Positions 8,505-17,171 of a DNA stretch of 64,000 nt are shown here, in pieces (position 1 is the stretch's first letter; every line of letters starts with the position of its first letter). The stretch comes from an uncultured Selenomonas sp. (lineage in GTDB: Bacteria; Bacillota; Negativicutes; Selenomonadales; Selenomonadaceae), in NCBI GenBank assembly GCA_902780535.1, contig CACZFT010000001.1, positions 1 through 64,000 on the forward strand, read 5' to 3'. The position numbers were made by a program, and so were the translations under genes. The notes under the pieces are model-generated. The model saw only the letters and a program-made list of their open reading frames with translations. It was not told where the DNA came from and ran no database searches.

Positions 8505-8998
8505 GGAGAGCCTCGATTCTCAAAAAGTGACTGAAATAACTGAAATAACAGATAGGGGGGCTTGCATGATGACTGAAGTTACTTCGAAATAGAACGTGTC
8601 AAGGGAAGAGCAAATGTGGCGATGGCTCATGAAAAGCAATTGCTAAAATATCCTTCCCATCATTATAACACGATAGAACGATTTTTCTCTACACATTAAA
8701 GATATGTTTTTTGCGAATCGCAAGAACTGTCGGTTTTGTTTCACGTCCCGAGCATGACAGAAAACTGCTTCCAATCGTCGGTGCGCCGTTCCCAGTCGAC
8801 CTTGGGGAGCCGTTCACCGTGTCGGCGGTTTGGACAACTGAATATTTGAGCCAGTGATGTGAACCAGCTGGACGCAACTTGAGGCGGAGACTCCAAAGTC
8901 TCGCTCAGGCAGATTTTCTGCGTCTAGTTTCATGCCGCTGGCTTTTTTCGCAGGTCTCCGTCTCTTCGCAGCAGCGGCGAGATGAGGAGACCTGCATC
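8505..8998. promoter_or_regulatory. 494-bp divergent intergenic region
   Basis: This region separates the leftward ABC operon from the rightward sigma-like gene and must hold promoters for both. Near the ABC side are repeated ACTGAAATA units (about 8534-8550) and a related ACTGAAGTTACT at 8570-8581, a possible operator. A modest AT-rich block lies at 8640-8700. A short open frame between about 8700 and 8850 reads protein-like (VGAPFPVDLGEPFTVSAVW) but has no good start or ribosome binding site. It may be a gene remnant. No convincing gene is seen. Confidence 0.45.
8886..8995 (+). promoter_or_regulatory. Structured leader that can hide the ribosome binding site
   Basis: GCAGGTCTCC (8950-8959) is a perfect complement of GGAGACCTGC (8986-8995), which contains part of the GAGGAG ribosome binding site of the 8999 gene. 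An upstream hairpin pairs GGAGACT (8886-8892) with AGTCTC (8897-8902). GGAGAC at 8886 could instead pair with GTCTCC at 8954-8959, which would free the ribosome binding site. The layout resembles a two-state RNA switch. The signal is unknown. Confidence 0.5.
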
Positions 8999-9613
8999 AT
9001 GGGACAGCAGAAAAAGAATCGGTACTACTTTGGCTATTACGATGGGAACGGGAATTTCTACATTCCGATGTTCGAGGACGAGGGGGTTCTCTCTATGGCG
9101 GAGGTCGAGAGGTATCCGCGCTGCAAGGTCTTTGACGGTAAGAGGAAACGCTGGGCGCGGTTGGTTCCTTGCTCGGAGGCGCAGGCGCGGGCGTTCATGC
9201 ATTTCGTCTGGAACGAGCAGCAGGCGGAGATGCGCAAGAAGCGCTGCATGGTGCGCGGGAAGAGCGGGAAGCTGATTCGCTGCCCGGAGGAGCGGAAATG
9301 CGAGCATTGTCCGTTCTTCCTTGACGGAACGAAGGAAATGTACGAGCCGGCATCCGTGGAATATCTCGTTGTGAACGAAGCGACGGACGCGGCGCTCTTG
9401 GCGGCATCCGCAGAAGAGCAGACCGTCTCCCGCCTTCTGGTTGACGAAATCTGGGCGGCGGTCGCGGCGCTCGGCGATGCGTATGTCTCTGTGCTGAGGC
9501 TCCGTGCGCAGGGGAAGAAGCAGAGCGAGATCGCGAGGGAACTGCATATCCCTGCACGGACGGTTTCGGATATGATGACGAAAATGAAAACGGTCGTTTT
9601 GGAAATCCTGTAA
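8999..9613 (+). CDS. Sigma-70 region-4-like helix-turn-helix protein
   Basis: The chosen start is the ATG at 8999 (MGQQKKNRYYFGYY), 9 bp after GAGGAG, giving 204 residues. Upstream in-frame TTG codons have no binding site. The middle holds a cysteine cluster (CPEERKCEHCPFF, residues about 98-110). The C-terminus, ALGDAYVSVLRLRAQGKKQSEIARELHIPARTVSDMM in part, is a region-4 helix-turn-helix as in phage and integrative-element sigma-like regulators. It is preceded by the foldable leader and followed by a strong terminator, so it is a single-gene unit. It may direct transcription of prophage promoters such as those repeated in the accessory array, but that link is untested. Confidence 0.75.
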   Translation: MGQQKKNRYYFGYYDGNGNFYIPMFEDEGVLSMAEVERYPRCKVFDGKRKRWARLVPCSEAQARAFMHFVWNEQQAEMRKKRCMVRGKSGKLIRCPEERKCEHCPFFLDGTKEMYEPASVEYLVVNEATDAALLAASAEEQTVSRLLVDEIWAAVAALGDAYVSVLRLRAQGKKQSEIARELHIPARTVSDMMTKMKTVVLEIL

Positions 9614-9620
9614 GTATCGC

Positions 9621-9664
9621 AGAGGGCGATGCACATCCTTTTTGGATGGGCACCGCCCTCTTTT
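9621..9664 (+). terminator. Rho-independent terminator
   Basis: AGAGGGCGATGCACATCC (9621-9638) pairs with GGATGGGCACCGCCCTCT (9644-9661) with a few mismatches and is followed by T residues. It ends the sigma-like gene. Confidence 0.85.
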
Positions 9665-9668
9665 GCAG

Positions 9669-9827
9669 GGAAGCACTGATGAAATCTGCCGCCCATCTTA
9701 CCGCATTTTTTCCGCCCTCTCTGCGTCGATAAATCCTCGACGTAGCTCTGCTACGCCTGTGGTTTATCTCCTTGATAGGACGAAAAATCTGCGGCAATCT
9801 GGACAGTCATCTTTCACCATCGCTTCC
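9669..9827. repeat. 159-bp imperfect palindromic element (MITE/REP-like)
   Basis: The whole stretch folds back on itself. GGAAGC (9669) matches GCTTCC (ending 9827). CCGCAT pairs with ATnnGCGG, GATAAA with TTTATC, and the centre CGTAGC-TCT-GCTACG is perfect. It has no coding capacity and ends exactly at the stop codon of the polymerase gene. Such long, imperfect palindromes are typical of dispersed non-autonomous repeats. Whether further copies exist in this genome cannot be seen here. Confidence 0.7.
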
Positions 9828-11810
9828 CTAGTCTTTCTGATAAAACGCGCACTCGTAACCATCCGCCCGGAGCAACAGGCCGTTCATCCACGGCGGCGTG
9901 CGGCTCATCTGTTCGCAGATTTCCGTGATGGTCGTGTTTTTCTCGCACTCGATGATGAGCTCGTCGTGCACATGGGCGCAGATGAATTCGCGGCGCAATG
10001 TCCGCATGGCGTACATGAGGATGTCGCGGCTCGTGGCCTGGACGATGTTCTCGACGAATTTCGGGCCGTAGCTTTCGAGACGTTCCCACTTCTTCGTGAG
10101 GCCGACGCCCTCGTAGGTGACCGACTCGCCGCCGAAGCGGTTGACGCCCATCTGCGGCTTGACGTAGGCGAGCTTGCGTCCGCTCGGGAGTGTGATGAAA
10201 AGGAAGCCGTTGCGATAGGCGAAGCGGAGACTGCCGAGCTTGCTGTCGAGATGCTGCTGGACGGCTTGCTTCACGGCGCGATCGACCGCCCACCAGAACG
10301 CGACGATATTCGTGTTCGCTTCGCGCCAAGCATCGACGAGCGGCTGGAGCTCGGATTCCTGGAGCCCCATATCCAAAGCGCCCATCGCCGTGAGCGCTCC
10401 GACTGAGCCGCCGTAACCAAGGGCCAGCTCCGCAATCTTGCCTTTCTGCCGCAGCTCGCCGTTCACGCCGTGCTTCACGACTGGCACGCCGAACATGCGC
10501 GAGGCGGCGGCGCAGTAGATGTCCCCGTTCTCCGCAAAGACTTTCATGCGCCACGTCTCGCCCGCGAGGAACGAGAGGACGCGAGCTTCGATCGCAGAAA
10601 AATCCGCGACGATGAATTTGCAGCCGTTCCGTGGAATGAACGCCGTGCGGACGAGCTGGGAGAGGACTTCGGGGACGGAGTCGTAAAGCATGGTGAGCGC
10701 GTCGTAATTGCCGTCACGCACGAGCGCACGCGCTTCGGCGAGGTCGGGCAGGCTGTTGCGTCGGAGATTTTGCAGCTGGATGATGCGCCCACTCCAGCGG
10801 CCCGTTCGCGTCGCGCCGTAGAACTGGAACATCCCCCGCGCCCGGCCGTCGGCGCAGACCGCCGTCTGCATTGCCTGATATTTCTTGACGGAAGATTTCG
10901 CCGCTTGCAGCCGCAGGCCGAGAACGGTCTTGACGGGCTCGTTCGCGGTCGGGATGGCCTGCTCGACGTCCTTCTTGCCGAGACTTTCCATCGGTGCGCC
11001 CTGCGCGGCGAGCCAGTCTTTCATCTGTGCGACGGAGTTCGGATTTTCGAGGTGCGTGATGGACTTCATTCGTTCCATCAGCGCCGCCCGCGCACGCTCG
11101 TCGAGCGCGATGGCTTGCGTGACGAGCGTGCGGTCAATCTGGATGCCACGGTCGTTGATTTGCTGATCGAGCGCGTATTCTTCCCAGAGAAATGCTGGCA
11201 CGGGGAACCGGCTGAGCTTCTGCTGGATGGCTTGCTCGACCTCGACGTCGCGCTGGTTGTATGTCTTGAAGAGCGCCCACTTTTCCTGCGACTGCCACGG
11301 CAGATTGCGCGTCCGCATGCCGTTCGCTTTCGTCGGCTTGCACGGAACGCAGAAGTAACGGATGAGCGCTTTGCCTTCCGTCATTTTCTGTTCGTCGAGC
11401 TTCAGCACCGCACCAATGCCTTGAAGCGAGAGCGGCAGGCCGAGCGTCGCGCCCCAGATGCGGGAGCAGCGCCAGCTCGCGGGATTGAGGTAATCCCCAA
11501 TGGCATCGCCGAGCGGGGCGTAGTGGTGGAACGCTTCGGGATGCACCTTGCGCAGCCAGCGTGAGATACAGATGCGCTCGAAGCTCGCGTTGTACGCCCA
11601 TTTGAGCACATCGTCGCAGACAAGTGCGTCGATGAGCTCGTCCGGCAAACTCTCGCCGCACGCGAGGTCGTAGACACGCACCGGCCCGCCGTCGATGCTC
11701 ACGCCGAACAGCAGAATCTCGAACGTTGGCGATTCGACGTAGCGGTACGCGCCCGCTTTCGCGAGATCGACGTCGCTGAACGTCTCGATGTCGATGGATA
11801 GTTTTTCCAT
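9828..11810 (-). CDS. Phage family A DNA polymerase
   Basis: ATG start 6 bp after AGGAGG; 660 residues. The N-terminus has a 3'-5' exonuclease domain beginning SIDIETFSDVDL (5-16). The C-terminal two thirds carry family A polymerase motifs, including DFSAIEARV (motif A, with the catalytic Asp), a Lys/Tyr-containing helix around the O-helix region, and HDELIIECE near the C-terminus (motif C). The size matches the family typical of Firmicute phages, which lack a 5' nuclease domain. It is the last gene of a leftward operon with DUF2815 and DUF2800 and should replicate the phage genome with the primase/helicase encoded on the opposite strand at 14902-17169. Confidence 0.93.
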   Translation of the reverse strand: MEKLSIDIETFSDVDLAKAGAYRYVESPTFEILLFGVSIDGGPVRVYDLACGESLPDELIDALVCDDVLKWAYNASFERICISRWLRKVHPEAFHHYAPLGDAIGDYLNPASWRCSRIWGATLGLPLSLQGIGAVLKLDEQKMTEGKALIRYFCVPCKPTKANGMRTRNLPWQSQEKWALFKTYNQRDVEVEQAIQQKLSRFPVPAFLWEEYALDQQINDRGIQIDRTLVTQAIALDERARAALMERMKSITHLENPNSVAQMKDWLAAQGAPMESLGKKDVEQAIPTANEPVKTVLGLRLQAAKSSVKKYQAMQTAVCADGRARGMFQFYGATRTGRWSGRIIQLQNLRRNSLPDLAEARALVRDGNYDALTMLYDSVPEVLSQLVRTAFIPRNGCKFIVADFSAIEARVLSFLAGETWRMKVFAENGDIYCAAASRMFGVPVVKHGVNGELRQKGKIAELALGYGGSVGALTAMGALDMGLQESELQPLVDAWREANTNIVAFWWAVDRAVKQAVQQHLDSKLGSLRFAYRNGFLFITLPSGRKLAYVKPQMGVNRFGGESVTYEGVGLTKKWERLESYGPKFVENIVQATSRDILMYAMRTLRREFICAHVHDELIIECEKNTTITEICEQMSRTPPWMNGLLLRADGYECAFYQKD

Positions 11811-11875
11811 AGATTCCTCCTACACAAAACGGGCAGCGGGAATCCCCGCCGCCCAGAGAGTGTTGATAGATGTGG

Positions 11876-12433
11876 TTAGTTCAGGAAATCCTCGTCCGCC
11901 GACGTTGCCGCGAAATCGTCCTCGGCACGCGCATGACCGCCGAGGGGCTCGCCATCGCGGAGCTTCTGGAGGTTGTTGAGCCAGCACGCGATGCCGCGAT
12001 TGCCGTTGGTGTTGTAGGCGTAGAACGAGATGGACGCGCGGCCGTAGACACCGCTGTAGACCTCCTCAGGGTCGATGATGTGCTGGAGCTTGCCATCGAC
12101 GATGCCCGGCTTCTGGGTGCTGTTCGCGTTGACGAAATAGCTCCCCGCATAGGCCGGGTCGTCGGGGCGCTCGGCATCGCCGTCGCGGAGCGGCGTCTTG
12201 AGCGCGGAGAGCGCGGGGACGGAGCGGGAGTTGCCTTTGAGCTTGCCCGCTCCTTCGTCGTATGCGGCTTTAATAGCCAACTCGATGGCTGCGAGCGTCT
12301 TTTTGTCATCCTTCGGAATAATCAAGCTCACCGAATACTTCGGCGTGCTGCCGTTGATGCTCTTCGGCTGGAAAACGCTGACGTAGCTCCAGCGCGTGTT
12401 GACACCCGTGATGACTTTCGTGTTTGTAGACAT
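11876..12433 (-). CDS. DUF2815 protein, probable phage single-strand DNA-binding/annealing protein
   Basis: ATG at 12433 (MSTNTKVITGVNTRWSYVSVFQPK), 7 bp after AGGAGG; 185 residues. The conserved DUF2815 opening and the FQPKSINGSTPKYSVSLIIPK segment are clear. The family is found in Firmicute phages next to DUF2800 and polymerase A and has been suggested to bind single-stranded DNA. The acidic C-terminal tail (EDDFAATSADEDFLN) is typical of SSB-like proteins that recruit partners. It is the second-last gene of the leftward replication operon. Confidence 0.85.
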   Translation of the reverse strand: MSTNTKVITGVNTRWSYVSVFQPKSINGSTPKYSVSLIIPKDDKKTLAAIELAIKAAYDEGAGKLKGNSRSVPALSALKTPLRDGDAERPDDPAYAGSYFVNANSTQKPGIVDGKLQHIIDPEEVYSGVYGRASISFYAYNTNGNRGIACWLNNLQKLRDGEPLGGHARAEDDFAATSADEDFLN

Positions 12434-12450
12434 GATTCGTTTCCTCCTGT

Positions 12451-13578
12451 TCAACGTTTGAAATCTTCTGCTGCCACGTCGATGGCACGGCGCTTGTCCG
12501 TCTCGGGGACGAGCGTTGGCTTGCCGGGCGGCTTACTCATGAGGCCTCCGAGAAGGTTTTCCATGCGTTTCTTTCCGAGCAGCTTGCCCATGGCGGTGAT
12601 GCCGAGGAGCTTGCGCTCGTATGGGTCGAAGCCCGCGGCCTGCACGGCTTTCGCGACGGCGGCTTCGTCCGTGTATTTCCGCACGGAGCGGCCAGCCACG
12701 ACCTTGTAGCCATCGAAGTGCGTGCCGTCGAGCGCCTTTTGCAGGGCGAACGCTTTGATGTCGTTTGCCCAGGCGATGAATTCGTCGATGCGCGGCAGGA
12801 GCGCGGCGATTTCGTCCGCTCCGAGCGTGTCGGGCATAGCGAAGTCGTATTTCGCGAGCTCGAGATTGTACTCGGCGCGTTTGCGGCAGTCGGCTTTCAC
12901 GGGGCAGAAGCGGCAATGGTCGCCGGCCTGAAACTCGCCCTCACCTGCGTAGGCCTGCTTGGCGCGGGGTGCGAGGACATCCTTGCCCCAGACCACGAGC
13001 TCGTCTTTCGGAAATTCGTCGATGCTGACGTTTTCGAGACGCGGCTGGTAGATGACGAGGCGGACGGTCGTGATGGCGTAGATGCCATCGAATGCGGCGA
13101 GCGCACCGAGCGCGTAGCACATGAGCTGCGTGTTCCGCTTCGCGCTGACCTCGATGCCTTTTCCGTACTTGAAATCGACGATCGTCAGCCGCCCGTCCGC
13201 GACGATAACGCAGTCGCCGGTGCCGAACGAGTCCGGCACGCCGCAAGCGCGGCTGTAGTCGAGACGCTCCTCAACGAGTACGAGCGGGTCGCGGCAGGTC
13301 GCTTTTTCTTCTTCGACCAGCTGGAGCACGAACGCGGCGTAGTCCTCCGCGCACGTCTCCATCTCTTCGTCGTAAAACGTGAGGTCTTCGGTCGGGTCCC
13401 GCGCCCTGCGCCCGAGCGCGTGTTCGAGCTTGTAGGCGCAGAGCGCGTGGGCGCTCGTGCCTTCCTCGGCGTAGGAGCTCGTCTTGTTTTCGTACTGCGC
13501 GGCCAGCCGCGCCGAGGGCGGGCAGGCGATCCAGCGGGCGCTCGCCGAGGGCGAGAGAGATGCGTGCTTACGTGCCAT
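12451..13578 (-). CDS. DUF2800 protein, probable RecB/Cas4-like exonuclease
   Basis: ATG start 9 bp after GGAGGG; 375 residues. The opening LSPSASARWIACPPSARL is characteristic. A PD-(D/E)XK-type core is seen around LTIVDFKYGKGIEV. Cysteines in FQAGDHCRFCPVKADCRKRAEYN, with an N-terminal Cys, form the likely iron-sulfur or zinc cluster of Cas4/AddB-like nucleases. With the DUF2815 protein it probably forms a phage exonuclease/annealing pair used in recombination-dependent replication. Its start overlaps the end of the upstream small gene by 11 bp. Confidence 0.85.
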   Translation of the reverse strand: MARKHASLSPSASARWIACPPSARLAAQYENKTSSYAEEGTSAHALCAYKLEHALGRRARDPTEDLTFYDEEMETCAEDYAAFVLQLVEEEKATCRDPLVLVEERLDYSRACGVPDSFGTGDCVIVADGRLTIVDFKYGKGIEVSAKRNTQLMCYALGALAAFDGIYAITTVRLVIYQPRLENVSIDEFPKDELVVWGKDVLAPRAKQAYAGEGEFQAGDHCRFCPVKADCRKRAEYNLELAKYDFAMPDTLGADEIAALLPRIDEFIAWANDIKAFALQKALDGTHFDGYKVVAGRSVRKYTDEAAVAKAVQAAGFDPYERKLLGITAMGKLLGKKRMENLLGGLMSKPPGKPTLVPETDKRRAIDVAAEDFKR

Positions 13579-13936
13579 CGCCGATGCCCTCCAATTCTTT
13601 CAGCAGCGCCCCGTACTCTGCGGGCGGCACCGCCGAGAGCTTGTCCGCGCCGTGCTTCTCGATGAGCGCTTTCACCTGCTCCGTGCCGCCCGCCCGCGCG
13701 ATCTTCGCCGCGACAGCGCGGACGGCTTCGAGCGTGACCGGCGTTTCTTTCGTCGGCTTTGCCGCTTTAGATGGAACGCTTGCACCCTTGTCGGGCGCTT
13801 CTTGCGTCTCTGCCGGCTTCTCCGGCTTGGCGGTCGATGCTTTCGCATCTTCCGTCTCTGTCAGCAAATCCGCGAGACCGTGCAAGATGTTCGCGCACTT
13901 GCGCAGGTCAGCCGCGACCCGTTTTGCTTTGTCCAT
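13568..13936 (-). CDS. Small helical protein at the head of the leftward replication operon
   Basis: The start is the ATG at 13936 (MDKAKRVAADLRKCANILHGL), behind AAAGGAGG; 122 residues. An N-terminal amphipathic helix is joined by a low-complexity Lys/Ala/Pro/Thr linker (about 27-60) to a C-terminal segment (VRAVAAKIARAGGTEQVKALIEKHGADKLSAVPPAEYGALLKEL) that resembles a short HeH/SAP-like helical module. Similar small proteins stand first in this operon in related phages. The function is not known, but a DNA-binding helper role in replication is plausible. Its promoter lies in the divergent region with the bipartite motifs. Confidence 0.65.
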   Translation of the reverse strand: MDKAKRVAADLRKCANILHGLADLLTETEDAKASTAKPEKPAETQEAPDKGASVPSKAAKPTKETPVTLEAVRAVAAKIARAGGTEQVKALIEKHGADKLSAVPPAEYGALLKELEGIGDGT

Positions 13937-13966
13937 TTGGACTCCTCCTTTCTTGCCCTTCACCTA

Positions 13967-14247
13967 TGTAAGGACAGTTCCCGTTGATTTCGGCGGAAGG
14001 GGGAGGAATTTTTTTCTTTTCCCGCTCCCTTCACCCTTGAAAGGACAACAGGGGACTGTTTCGGCGGACGGGAAACAAGTTTTTTTTGAAAAAATCGGCG
14101 TGTGACATCGTCTTGCTGGGCAATAAAAGGAAAGCAAAATTTTTTTCGATTCGCTCCGCCGAAATGTGCACGAAGTGTCCTTTCACGAGTGGAAGGGCAA
14201 GAAAGAAAAAATTTGCTCCGCCGAAACCGGGCGGTTCTGTCCTTTCA
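13967..14247. promoter_or_regulatory. Divergent control region with four copies of a bipartite motif
   Basis: Motif CCGCCGAAA, exactly 11 bp, then TGTCCTTTCA. It occurs twice on the - strand (13967-13996 with one T-to-A change, and 14038-14067), pointing into the leftward operon, and twice on the + strand (14156-14185 and 14218-14247), pointing into the rightward operon. Downstream of each copy is GTGGAAGG or a variant, so CCTTTCA and TGGAAGG form a dyad. A fifth copy is at 56372-56401. AT-rich runs (14017-14025, 14071-14090 and 14136-14148) lie between the pairs. The region is a promoter/operator pair and could also contain the replication origin. Confidence 0.75.
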
Positions 14248-14301
14248 CTTGTGGAACGAGGGCTGCGATGGTGCAGCCCGTGACGGAAAGGAGACACACG
14301 A

Positions 14302-14517
14302 ATGTTCTACGCCAAGGAAAAACTCAACGAGAACGCAGAGCTCGCGGTCGAGCTCACGGAGGAAAACGTGTATTGCAAATGCCCCGTGTGCGGGCGGGAG
14401 GTGCCGGTCAACCTCGCGGCGGTGTTCGCGGACGGCGAAGGCGACCTCGCCAGCACGGCGGTGCTCTGTGCTCATTGCACGTCGGAAGTCGTAGGAGGGA
14501 AAAGGGATGAAGTATAA
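14302..14517 (+). CDS. Small zinc-ribbon-like phage protein
   Basis: ATG start behind AAAGGAG; 71 residues. Two Cys pairs, CKCPVCGREVPV (CxC and CxxC, about 19-24) and LCAHCTSE (about 56-59), suggest a zinc ribbon. First gene of the rightward replication operon; it overlaps the next gene by 11 bp. No specific function is known. Small zinc-ribbon proteins at this position may assist the primase/helicase or regulate transcription. Confidence 0.7.
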   Translation: MFYAKEKLNENAELAVELTEENVYCKCPVCGREVPVNLAAVFADGEGDLASTAVLCAHCTSEVVGGKRDEV

Positions 14518-14905
14518 CGACGAAGGCTATCTCGATCTCACGCCTTACGAGGCGTTGAAGAATGTGGAGGCGGACACCAAGTTCCGCCCCATCGTCTACA
14601 TTTGCTCGCCATTCGCGGGCGACCGCAAGCGGCATGTGCAGGCGGCGCGGAGGTATTGCCGTTACGCCGTGGATGCCAGGTGCATCCCCATCGCGCCGCA
14701 CTTGTTCTTCCCGCAATTCATGGACGAGGAGACCGAGCGCGGCTTGGCGATTTTCATGGGGAATGTGCTCCTCTCGAAGTGCTACGAAGTCTGGGTGTTC
14801 GGTGACAATATTTCGGCGGGCATGGCGGCAGAGATCGCTTATGCGGGGAAGAAAGGCAAGCCCGTCCGCTATTTCACCGAGGATTTCACGGAGGTATTCA
14901 AATGA
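14507..14905 (+). CDS. DUF4406-like protein (deoxyribosyltransferase fold)
   Basis: ATG start 10 bp inside the preceding gene, behind GGAGGG; 132 residues. The segment RPIVYICSPFAGDRKRHVQAARRYCRYAV and later PHLFFPQFMDEETERG and EVWVFGDNISAGMAAEIAYA follow the pattern of DUF4406 and nucleoside 2-deoxyribosyltransferase-like folds common in phage replication operons. Such proteins may act on nucleotides. The exact substrate is not known. Its stop overlaps the primase start by 4 bp (ATGA), so the genes are co-translated. Confidence 0.8.
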   Translation: MKYNDEGYLDLTPYEALKNVEADTKFRPIVYICSPFAGDRKRHVQAARRYCRYAVDARCIPIAPHLFFPQFMDEETERGLAIFMGNVLLSKCYEVWVFGDNISAGMAAEIAYAGKKGKPVRYFTEDFTEVFK

Positions 14906-17169
14906 AGATGACGATTTACACGGCGGACTGCCGTGGCAACGAGAAGAACAGCCGTTATCCGAACAAGCGCATCGTGGTGGATGCGGAGAGCCTTTGGAAA
15001 GCTGTCGCGTTCGACCATGTGTGCGCGGCGTACGAAGGCCACCATCGCAGCAAGCTGAACTTCCTCACGGCGGATGTTTGCGTGATGGACCTCGATAACG
15101 ACCACTCGGAAAATCCCGATGACTGGGTCACGCCCGAGATGATGTGCGAGATGTTGCGGGCGATTTCGCCGACGCTCGCCTTTGTCATCGTGCCGAGCCG
15201 CAGCAATAGGAAAGAGAAGGACGGGAAAGCCGCCCGCCCGCGCTTCCATGTATATTTCCCGCACCGCGCGATCACGAATCCTGATGCGGAAAAGACGCTG
15301 AAGTCAGCCATCTGCCATCGTTTCCCGATGTTCGATGACAACGCGCTCGATGCCGCCCGTTTTATCTTCGGGAATGAGGCCCGGCTGGAGGACGTTCTCT
15401 GGCAGGACGGCGAGACGACCATTGACGAGGTGTTCGCCTTTGATGCGGCGGGCGCGATTCCGCAGGGGCAGCGGAATTCGACGATGAGCCGTTTCGCCGG
15501 CCGCGTGATCAAGCGCTATGGCGCGACGGATCGGGCGCACGAGATTTTTTGCAAGGAAGCGGAAAAATGCGTGCCGCCGCTTGAAGAGAGTGAGCTTGCG
15601 ACCATCTGGCAGAGCGCGTGCCGGTTCGGGGAAAAGGTCGCGAAAGAGGCGGGCTACGTGTCGCCCGAAGAGTACAACAAAGACTTTCCTGCCGTCTCGC
15701 TGAAGCCAGGCGATTACTCCGACATCGGGCAGGCGAAAATCATCATGAGGGAGTACCGCGACGAGCTCGCGTATTCCGACGCGACGGATTTCCTTCGTTA
15801 TGACGGCACGCGCTGGGTCGAGTCGCGGCAGGATGCCGTGGGCGCGGTCGAGCAGTTCCTCGACCTCCAGCTGGCCGACGCGATGGATGCCGTGGCGGCT
15901 GCGAAGCAGAAGCTCCTGGACGGCGGCATCGGGGAGGATGCGATGCAGAAAGGCGGCCGGGCGCTCGAAAAGTTCATCTCCGGCGACCTCATGAAAGCGT
16001 ACCTCGCGTATGTCGAAGCGAAGAACTACCTCGCGTTCGTGAGGAAGCGCCGCGACACGAAATACATCCTCTCCGCCATGATTGCCCTGAAGCCGATGGT
16101 GCAGATTCGCTCGCAGGAGCTCGACCACGACGGCTTCCTGTTGAACACGCCGGCGGGAACGTTTGACCTGCGGCGCGGCATGGACGGCCTGCGTCCGCAT
16201 GACTCGCACGACCTCATCACGAAAATCACGACCGTCGCGCCGGGCGACGAGGGCAAAAAGCTCTGGATGGATGCGGTCTATACGACGTTCCAAGGCGACC
16301 TCGAACTCGTGGAGTACGTCCAGCAGATCGTCGGGCTCTGCGCTATCGGCAACGTGTATCTCGAGCAGCTCATCATCTGCTATGGGAAGGGGTCGAACGG
16401 CAAGTCGACGTTCTGGAACTCCATCGCCCGCGTCCTCGGAAAATACAGCGGCTCGATTTCGGCGGACACGCTGACCATCGGCTGCCGCCGAAACGTGAAA
16501 CCGGAACTCGCCGAAGCGCAGGGCAAGCGCCTGCTCATCGCGGCAGAACTTGAGGAGGGTATGCGCCTTTCGACAAGCGTCGTGAAGCAGTTGTGCAGCA
16601 CGGACGAGATCGAAGGCGAGAAAAAATACAAAGCGCCCGCCGCGTTCCGCCCGTCGCACACTTTGATTTTGTATACGAACCACCTGCCAAAAGTCGGGGC
16701 GCGGGACGAGGGCATCTGGCGCCGCCTCGTCGTGATTCCGTTCACCGCGACCATCACGGGCAAAAAAGACATCAAGAACTATGCGGACTATCTCGTGAAG
16801 AACGCTGGCTCCGCCATCCTCGCGTGGGTCATCGAGGGCGCGAAAAAAGTCATCGACCGCGAGTACCATCTCGCGCTGCCCGCTTGTGTGCGGCAAGCCG
16901 TCGCGGTGTATCGGGAAGACAACGACTGGCTCTCGAATTTCATCACGTCTTGCTGCGACGTGGGCAAAGGACTCGAACAGCCCTCGGGCAAGTTCTACGA
17001 GACGTACCGCTCGTACTGCAATCTGACGGGTGAGTACTTCCGCGATTCCGCGACGTTCTACGGAGCACTCGACCAGGCTGGGTTCCATCGTGTCCATAAG
17101 AAACATGGCCGCTTCATCATGGGCTTGCAGCTCAGGGATGATGCGCTTGGAGAGGTCTTGAACAACTGA
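14902..17169 (+). CDS. P4-type phage primase/helicase (virulence-associated E-like)
   Basis: ATG overlaps the upstream stop; 755 residues. The N-terminal 200 residues carry a primase-like domain (CVMDLDNDHSENPDDW, acidic pair near 68-73). The middle has a D5_N-type domain. The C-terminal SF3 helicase has Walker A GKGSNGKST near 494-502, an acidic motif LLIAAELEEG and a conserved TNHLP sensor. It would open and prime the origin for the family A polymerase. The long inverted repeat directly downstream (17172-17272) is a candidate target, since P4-type proteins bind repeated short boxes near their gene. Confidence 0.92.
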   Translation: MKMTIYTADCRGNEKNSRYPNKRIVVDAESLWKAVAFDHVCAAYEGHHRSKLNFLTADVCVMDLDNDHSENPDDWVTPEMMCEMLRAISPTLAFVIVPSRSNRKEKDGKAARPRFHVYFPHRAITNPDAEKTLKSAICHRFPMFDDNALDAARFIFGNEARLEDVLWQDGETTIDEVFAFDAAGAIPQGQRNSTMSRFAGRVIKRYGATDRAHEIFCKEAEKCVPPLEESELATIWQSACRFGEKVAKEAGYVSPEEYNKDFPAVSLKPGDYSDIGQAKIIMREYRDELAYSDATDFLRYDGTRWVESRQDAVGAVEQFLDLQLADAMDAVAAAKQKLLDGGIGEDAMQKGGRALEKFISGDLMKAYLAYVEAKNYLAFVRKRRDTKYILSAMIALKPMVQIRSQELDHDGFLLNTPAGTFDLRRGMDGLRPHDSHDLITKITTVAPGDEGKKLWMDAVYTTFQGDLELVEYVQQIVGLCAIGNVYLEQLIICYGKGSNGKSTFWNSIARVLGKYSGSISADTLTIGCRRNVKPELAEAQGKRLLIAAELEEGMRLSTSVVKQLCSTDEIEGEKKYKAPAAFRPSHTLILYTNHLPKVGARDEGIWRRLVVIPFTATITGKKDIKNYADYLVKNAGSAILAWVIEGAKKVIDREYHLALPACVRQAVAVYREDNDWLSNFITSCCDVGKGLEQPSGKFYETYRSYCNLTGEYFRDSATFYGALDQAGFHRVHKKHGRFIMGLQLRDDALGEVLNN

Positions 17170-17171
17170 AT

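Noticed and set aside
8689-8877. 62-codon open frame on the - strand in the divergent region
   Set aside because: No ribosome binding site, atypical composition and overlap with a more protein-like + frame. Not supported as a gene.
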